From contig RPFO01002048.1 in NCBI GenBank assembly GCA_009746045.1, positions 64,001 through 128,000 on the forward strand: a stretch of 64,000 nucleotides of DNA, in the 5' to 3' direction. Origin of the DNA: Mesostigma viride. Its lineage: Eukaryota > Streptophyta > Mesostigmatophyceae > Mesostigmatales > Mesostigmataceae. This document shows, in pieces, positions 58,165 through 64,000 of the stretch (position 1 is its first letter; every line of letters starts with the position of its first letter). A program made the translations under genes and the position numbers. Below the pieces are notes generated by a model. It saw only the letters and a program-made list of their open reading frames with translations. It had not been told where the DNA came from and did no database searches.

Positions 58165-60337
58165 ATACATTTCTTGTTTTTGGTCCATTGGAGTTCCTTC
58201 CCGCCAAGAGAAACATTGATTTTACATTTTTGTGTGCTAGGCTTTATACGGACAGCCTATACCACACCTTCAAACTCACTGCACATCATTATCAAGTTGG
58301 TTATCGTAGTACCATGCTGGGGGCCCAGCATACTCGAACACAAGGTGTTGCCCCTCTTAGCAGCATGCGTGGGTGGGTGGGTGGGTGGGTGGGAGCTGAA
58401 AAGAGGCCTCCCTACGTCCCTACACCACCCTAAGTACTGACTATCATTCACATTGCGCCACGCAGGCCTGCCGGCTGGCGCAGGTACAAGGTGTACTGAC
58501 CTGTACAAGGTGTACTGACTGCCCATCACAGTTGCGCCACGCCTGGCGGCTGGCGCAGGGACAAGGTCTAGTGACGTACATCAGAAGCTACTTAGGCCTG
58601 CACTTGGGAACCACACTCAGCCTCGGCACAAAAAGGGCCGGCCGGTGCAGTACCCTCGTGACAAGCTCTAGTCTTACGCTACCTACGGCAGGTCGGTCCC
58701 CTTTGAGCCCGTCCACGCGTCATGTATAAAATGAGCGAAGCTCAACAAATACATTTCTTGTTTTTGGTCGATTGGAGTTCCTTCCCACCAAGAGAAACAT
58801 TGATTTTACATTTTTGTGTGCTAGGCTTTATACGGACAGCCTTTACCACACCTTCAAACTCAGTGCACATCATTATCAGGTTGGTTATTGTTTGTAGCAC
58901 CATGCTGGGGGCCCAGCATACTGTACTCGAACACAAGGTGTTGCCCCCACACCTCCTACCTGGCCACCAAGGCTGTCGCCAACCTTGGTGCCGAGTTTCT
59001 TTCCGCCCGTGGCCCCCCTCCTGCGCAGTGCTGCGGCTGTACTGCCGCCCCCGTGTGGCCGCTACGGTTTCCCGGCGGACGCAGGGCGGCACCCATGCGG
59101 TTCCCCCCGTTAGGAGGGCGGATTCCAGCGGCTGCCCATCAGGCCTTACGGCCCCGGACCGTCCCTCAAAAGCCCAGGACCCATCACCAGCCCCACCCCT
59201 GAGGCTGGGATTTCCCGGCATTGAAGCCATTGTGGCGATAGGCCCTCTACCCTACCGAGGCGTTGGCTTGGAAACTACTTAGCCAAAGCCCCGACCAGGG
59301 CTTGTGCTTTGGTGGGAAAATTTTATGGCATAGATATGCCCGCCTTGCTGCACCGATCTCTTTCTTGCCTTTCCTATAATGCATCATACAGGATAAAAAC
59401 AAAGGCGATAAAGCAGCCAGAATTTCAGCCCCGCCAGGCGAACATTCTTTGATGAAAAACTGGGCAGTGATGAAGAGCGCGCTCCTCCCACCAAAATTTG
59501 CTCCAGCCCCGCATCCTCCCCGAAACTCCCGTCTGGCCACAGGCCGAAAGATCAGGTCCGCTGTCAGGCTCCAGGCAGTTATGGGCTACCCTGGCACCCC
59601 GCGCTATGTAGCCATCTCCACGTTTAAGGCAGATTCACCTCCACCTGTGATTCTTTCCACCGTAGCCGCTGGCCCTGGCCTGTATGGCTCCTTCCCTGAC
59701 CTTGTCCGACTTAAATCGCAGCTCTCCCAGTGTCAGGAAGCTGCTTGCCGCACCCAGGGGTAGAGGGGAATAGTAAGTGGGCCCAGCGCGGGAAATCACA
59801 CCCTTTTACTCGAATCGTAGAACCCCTCCCACACCAACCATTACCCTGGCCTGTAATGGTTGGTGGCGAACATAAAGAAATTTATTCTAGGCCTCTCCAC
59901 GCCCGGAGAGGCCGATAGCATCGTCTTACATTCGGCGCAGCCACCATACCGGCCAGCGGACCTTGCCAGCAAATGCTGGGATCAAGTTGCGAAGCTGAAA
60001 AGAGGCCTCCCTACGTCCCCTACACAACCCTAAGTACTGACTATCATTCACATTGCGCCACGCAGGCCTGCCGGCTGGTGCAGGTTCAAGGTGTACTGAC
60101 TGCCCATCACAGTTGCGCCATGCCTGGCGGCTGGCGCAGGGACAAGGTCTAGTGACGTACGTTAGAAGCTTCCTATGCCTGCACTCCGGAACCACACTCA
60201 GCCTCGGCACAAAAAGGGCCGGCCGGTGCAGTACCCTCGTGACAAGCGCTAGTCTTACCTAGGCTACCTACATACGGCAGGTCGGTCCCCTTTGAGCCCG
60301 TCCACGCATCATATTTAAAATGAGCGAAGCTCAACAA
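58165..60337 (-). mobile_element. Complete ORF-less PAT-type element iii
   Basis: On plus: B2' 58165-58354, GGGT junction, A2' 58394-58748, B1' 58749-58947, middle 58948-59992, A1' 59993-60337. It is nearly the same as element ii. A2' has a small extra duplication of GTACAAGGTGTACTGAC (about 58487-58520), and B1' has two short insertions. It inserted into element iv. Confidence 0.92.
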
Positions 60338-61037
60338 ATACCCCACCCCTAACCCCGCATGGCAGCGGATCAACTCCTCCATTTTCGCTGGTGTCTTCCA
60401 ACACTCCCAGCAGCACCCGCTCCAAAACCAGATATTTCACACTCCTGGCTCGGCTCAGCAGTAGCACCACTTTCGTGGCCTTGAATCGGCTTCCCGCCCC
60501 CTCCATTCCTCCCAGCGCTGCCCTCAAGTCGTGCATGAATTTCTCGGCTGCAAGCTCCCCCTCCACCTCCTTGTTGTCCTGATTATCGGATTCCAGGGGT
60601 GCCCCAATGAATGTCGCATACCTTGCCCTCGTTTTCTTTCCAACAGCCCCCCCCAAGCTGCCGAATTGAAGGCCTGGCCTTTCGGCCTGGCCATTTTTCG
60701 TTGCGCAGCGGTCGATAGTGGCTGGGCCTCCTCGTCGTCCACCGCGAGATCTATCGATCACGGCCAGCAATATTGCCTCGAACGCTTCGTTTGGGTCACG
60801 TGCGTCCAACACGTCGGCAACATCGATGATATTGGCCAGCAACTGCACGACAGACCTCAGCTGGGTCCAGCTCCACGAGCTGGCGTCCGTCACCCAGTCC
60901 TTGGTACCGAAAACCAGCTCAACTGCACCCATCATTACAATTCGTTCAAGTGGCCCGGGCCGGAGCGGCTGTACAATTTTTCCCAGTGAGCGCGCTGCCA
61001 AGTGTACTTGTGGGCAAGTTTTTAGGTGCTCCGTCAC
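60338..61037 (-). CDS. Unrecognised ORF, about 230 codons
   Basis: A minus-strand frame open from a stop near 61045. It has no ATG at its 5' end (the first is about 34 codons in, MMGAVEL), so it may be an exon or a truncated gene. The content looks like real protein, with helical segments such as SVVQLLANIIDVADVLDARD, KFMHDLRAALGGMEG and YLVLERVLLGVLED. No domain is recognised. Its last nine codons before the stop come from the end of element iii, so the natural 3' end has been lost. It could belong to an older mobile element. Confidence 0.4.
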
Positions 61038-61094
61038 ATCGAGGTACTAAAAATTAGGCTACGATGCGAATTCAGCGAATTTCAGCTAATTAAT

Positions 61095-61545
61095 TCAGTC
61101 GAACGAAAGGAAGTGACGCCAACTACCAAAACATTTCCGTTACGAATTTTCAGTCCCACACTCTGGCGCAAAAGAAAGTGACGGCAACTACCAAAACGTT
61201 TTCGTTACGAATTTTCAGTCCCACACTTCGCGCAAATTTTAGTAGGGCTGCATGCAAGCTACCTTTCGAAATGTTGCGCAAGTATGGAACGCATTTCATT
61301 CGTCCGGAGGAACGCTGCCCGCCAACTACCCCCGTTCAGAAATTTCCGTCGAAATTTACTTGAGATTTGGAAATCTGAACGTCCGCGCAAATTTGAGTAG
61401 GGCTGCACGCAAGCTACCTTTCAAAATTTTGCGCAAGTATGGAACGCAATTCATTCGTCCGGAGGAATGCTGCTCGTCAACTGCCCCCGTTCAGAAAGTT
61501 CTGCAAACTTTACTTGAGATTTGTAAATCTGAACGTGCGGTTGGA
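61095..61545. repeat. Nested tandem duplications
   Basis: A 67-bp unit (GTGACGCCAACTACCAAAAC) is repeated twice at about 61110-61230. Then a unit of about 155 bp (GAGTAGGGCTGCACGCAAGC, GGAACGCATTTCATTCGTCC) is repeated twice to about 61540. Both are imperfect. Confidence 0.8.
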
Positions 61546-61855
61546 GTTTTGCGGGGAAACCCGAGTTCCCCAAGTAATCCACCAATGACGCGCTTCGAAC
61601 ATTGCCCGCTAAAACCTAAGCAGCCGCTCCGGCTGGAAACAAGATGTGGCCTCCGCGGGGCTGGTGCACTTGGCGGGCAGAGTGGCTAGCCTTTTGGCGC
61701 TGAAGGCGGCTGGCGAGTGACTGCCGGCAGCATCCTGCCGCGTGGGCATCATGCCCTCCTCGCGCGCTGCCTGCCTCAAGTTGTTGCCTTGCGCCACTTT
61801 GGCATTGCTGCTGTAAGGGCCAGAAATTGGCTCCGACAGTGAAGGTTCGTCAAAC
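61546..61855. other. No feature recognised
   Basis: Short GC-rich stretch without a supported gene. Confidence 0.35.
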
Positions 61856-62085
61856 CAGAGGTTCGTTTCCACTGGCCTGCTGTCGCCGCCCTTGTGAAAA
61901 GAAAAAAGGCCGACCTTAGCATGGTGGGTTTGCTGTTGTCTTTTTTGCGTCTCTGACCTGGGTGGCTTGGGTACGAGTGCCAGCACACTTGAGGTCTTTT
62001 CTTCTTCTTGTGCTAACAATACTACGGCGTTGCATTCTCAGCTCAGCAGGTTAGTCACAGACAAAACGAGCATATCTCGCTGAGG
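61856..62085 (-). mobile_element. Fragment of a further PAT-type split repeat
   Basis: Shares GGGTTTGCTGTTGTCTTTTT with the B end of family X. Shares GTGCCAGCAC...GCGTTGCATTCTC and TAGTCACAGACAAAACGAGC with the A repeat of the 17.8-kb element in reverse. It looks like a B'-A' junction of a related subfamily. Confidence 0.5.
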
Positions 62086-62179
62086 TTCTAACCCGACGAT
62101 AGGATGTACTTCAGGCCTCTTCTAGCCTGGTTTGAACGTGAATCCGAGTACTTATGATGCTACAAACTACAGAGCATAC

Positions 62180-62251
62180 AAATGCGTCAGGTATGACAGG
62201 GCACCGTGCTCAAGAGGAATGAAGCCAGATGTGAAGTTGCAGTCCAAATTC
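62180..62251 (-). CDS. LRR mini-exon (72 nt)
   Basis: Bounded by AACAG and GTATGC. It encodes NLDCNFTSGFIPLEHGAL and six more residues. Phase 2 on both sides. It resembles the exon at 62431 closely (shared GACGCATTT/GAGACATTT ends), so the two may be a tandem duplication. Confidence 0.8.
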
Positions 62252-62430
62252 CTGTTGCGCATTGTAGCATATGTACACAACTCACCAAGCCTGTTGCGCA
62301 TTGTAGCATATGTACACAACTCACCAAGCAGGCTCTAACCCAACTATAGCATGTACTACAAGCCAATTTTAGTAGGGGTTGAACGTACAGTAAGTCGGAG
62401 TATGTAGGATACTACTACAACAGGACATAC
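62252..62430 (-). other. Short intron between two LRR exons
   Basis: 179 bp with GT...AG borders. It contains a duplicated 46-bp unit with TTGCGCATTGTAGCATATGT at about 62256-62330, which copies the 3' splice-site region. Confidence 0.6.
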
Positions 62431-62502
62431 AAATGTCTCAGGGACGACAGGGCACCCAGCTCGGGAGGAATGAAGCCGGATAGGTAGTTGGAGTCCACAT
62501 CC
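62431..62502 (-). CDS. LRR mini-exon (72 nt)
   Basis: Bounded by AACAG and GTATGT. It encodes DVDSNYLSGFIPPELGAL and six more residues. Closest to the plant LRR consensus of all the exons here. It is the most upstream exon of the series visible in the window. Confidence 0.88.
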
Positions 62503-62894
62503 CTGTTTCGTTGGAGATATGCCAGGGAAATTGTGCAGACAAAAAGGAAAGAAAGGATGTTAAAGATTTATAAATACAAAATTAAGTGAATTAAGCATTC
62601 AGCAAAGCCAAAACCTAGCCCAATCCAAGCAGGCCTTTCACATAATGAATTGTAAAAATGCAAGAATAAAATTCATTACATTAATTCAGAATAATCGGGG
62701 GAAAAAAAACATCAAAAGGATGCACCGATTACACCAGGCATATTAAACAGGTATATCCAACTATGGGGCCAAAAAACTTTTGAGCCATAAAACAAATGCA
62801 GTTTGGCGCGAAGTTTCAAACCATCATTTGGGTATCAACTGACGTCATGAATTGATCAGAAACTGTAATCAAATCAATAAGTGACCGTAAAATT
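62503..62894. other. AT-rich non-coding sequence
   Basis: Nothing recognised. Confidence 0.35.
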
Positions 62895-64000
62895 TTGTGT
62901 CATGCGTCCTTGGCCCAGATGGCATTTTTTCGCCACGCAAATGTTGCGTCTGAACAAATGACACAATGTGGCGTTTTGATTGCCGGCAGCTTACATAAGG
63001 CTGCCGGGGCTATTAGGTCACATATTGCGTGAGAGAAAGAAACTAGATCTAGTTAATCACTACGCCATTAACCAAGAAACCTAGACAGTGGCAGGTTGCA
63101 TCTCAATGTAGCTCCTGCCACCTGGCCAAGAAAACCTGGCCAAAGCTTTGGCCGCAACTGATCCGGATCAGGCCGCACCAGCCTCAAAAGGTATGTCACG
63201 TGAACCCTATTACATAGTTATAGCGGCTACCCTTCCATCTCACTATAAAGAAACTATGTTCAGAAGCCACGATTCTAGTAACCGTGAAACTCAAGGGTAA
63301 CCAGACTCTTTATTAAAACAATGAGTGGAGCACATACAAAAGGCAGGCCACATCCCGGCCGCCGATGCTCATGGGAACACTTATTGCTTGGCAAAGGCTA
63401 GCCTTACACTTATATCCCTCCCTGGCGATCCATGCCAGGGGCAAAGAATCTAGCATAATGACATAGAAATGAACAACCGAACTAGGTGGAGGGCAATTTC
63501 AAAATAGCCCGCCATGCCTGAGGGCGGCAGGCGGCCATGGCCCGAAGAAGAACCTCAGGAAACTCCACCTCCAAACTGCGGTGCAAGCCCACATAATGGG
63601 CAACCTGCTACATAATGGAGCTGCTAAGCCAGCGCCCTTGGCCCTGGATGTCCCCCATGCTGCGACTCTCGAGGAAATTATGAGTGGCAACCCAATGCCG
63701 CAGCCCGTGAATGGTGAAAATTTGGGTGACCCCCAAGGCCTGAGTCGCATCCTGCCCAAGGCGCCTGAATTGCGGGTAGGTGAAAGGGAACACGGCCTCC
63801 CATGCGTGCTTACCCGAGATGCAGTGACGGAGGATGGTTTCAGACATCACATCTTCTACCACCACCGACTGAGTCTTGCCCTTAGAGGTCTTGGTAGACC
63901 TCAACAGCAGGGCGCCCCGCTGAGCCGGCCCAAGCCAAACGTCAGGCTGGAGCTGAGGTGCACATGGCCAACACGGAGGTTCAGCGCCTCCGAGATTCGC
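62895..64000 (-). mobile_element. PAT-type family X element, running off the window
   Basis: On plus: A repeat 62895-63282, B repeat 63283-63480, then the minus-strand recombinase gene from 63490 to the window edge. No B copy is seen left of A, so the outer B2 is missing. It is closely related to 52590-53460. Confidence 0.8.
63490..64000 (-). pseudogene. Tyrosine recombinase, C-terminal part, partial
   Basis: Minus strand, entering from beyond the window. It reads STKTSKGKTQSVVVEDV, then FTIHGLRHWVATHNFLES (H-x-L-R-H box), GQGRWLSSS (R-W box) and VAHYVGLHRSLEVE with the nucleophilic Tyr kept. Relative to the copy at 53270 there is a small insertion between the R-W box and the Tyr (around 63606-63620), which may disturb the fold. 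Whether the full protein is open cannot be told from here. Confidence 0.65.

Overview
The window looks like nuclear DNA of a green alga, most likely a chlorophyte. Three things suggest this: short exons with canonical GT/AG borders coding plant-type leucine-rich repeats, a split gene for a secreted von Willebrand D / root-cap-like protein carrying the RRHLLQ string common in algal secreted proteins, and a dense load of DIRS/PAT-type tyrosine-recombinase retroelements. No prokaryotic gene organisation, rRNA, CRISPR array or convincing tRNA is visible. I cannot name the species.

Layout. 1-9.3 kb: a possible minus-strand ORF is split by a complete 7.9 kb LTR retrotransposon that has gag but no pol. 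9.3-14 kb: a 5'-truncated, frameshifted LINE, a (GCCAAC)n array and a 117-bp minisatellite. 13.9-17 kb: a minus-strand multi-exon gene for a secreted VWD/root-cap-like protein, with a solo split repeat in an intron. 17.8-23.1 kb: an intact autonomous PAT-like element with order A1-ORF1-ORF2-B1-A2-B2. 24-32 kb: three ORF-less elements of the same architecture, one carrying a nested LINE with a restriction-like endonuclease. 32.9-47.4 kb: leucine-rich-repeat (LRR) mini-exons on the minus strand among an inverted repeat pair, a second degenerate LINE, a TTAA-flanked DNA transposon and a solo split repeat. 47.7-54.5 kb: a third PAT-type family whose A/B junction has swollen into nearly 5 kb of tetranucleotide microsatellite holding another complete ORF-less element, then more LRR exons. 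57-60 kb: two nested ORF-less elements. 60-64 kb: an unrecognised ORF, two more LRR exons and the end of another PAT-type element.

How it fits together. The host signal is thin: one VWD-like gene and nine LRR mini-exons spread over 27 kb, all on the minus strand and all with the same splice phase. They could be one large gene whose introns are full of retroelements, or several related genes. Everything else is mobile DNA or its debris. The main pattern is a set of split-direct-repeat elements that share a small terminal hairpin and build simple-sequence arrays at the A/B junction. The autonomous element at 17.8-23.1 kb is the only one with intact coding capacity and could in principle serve some of the others.
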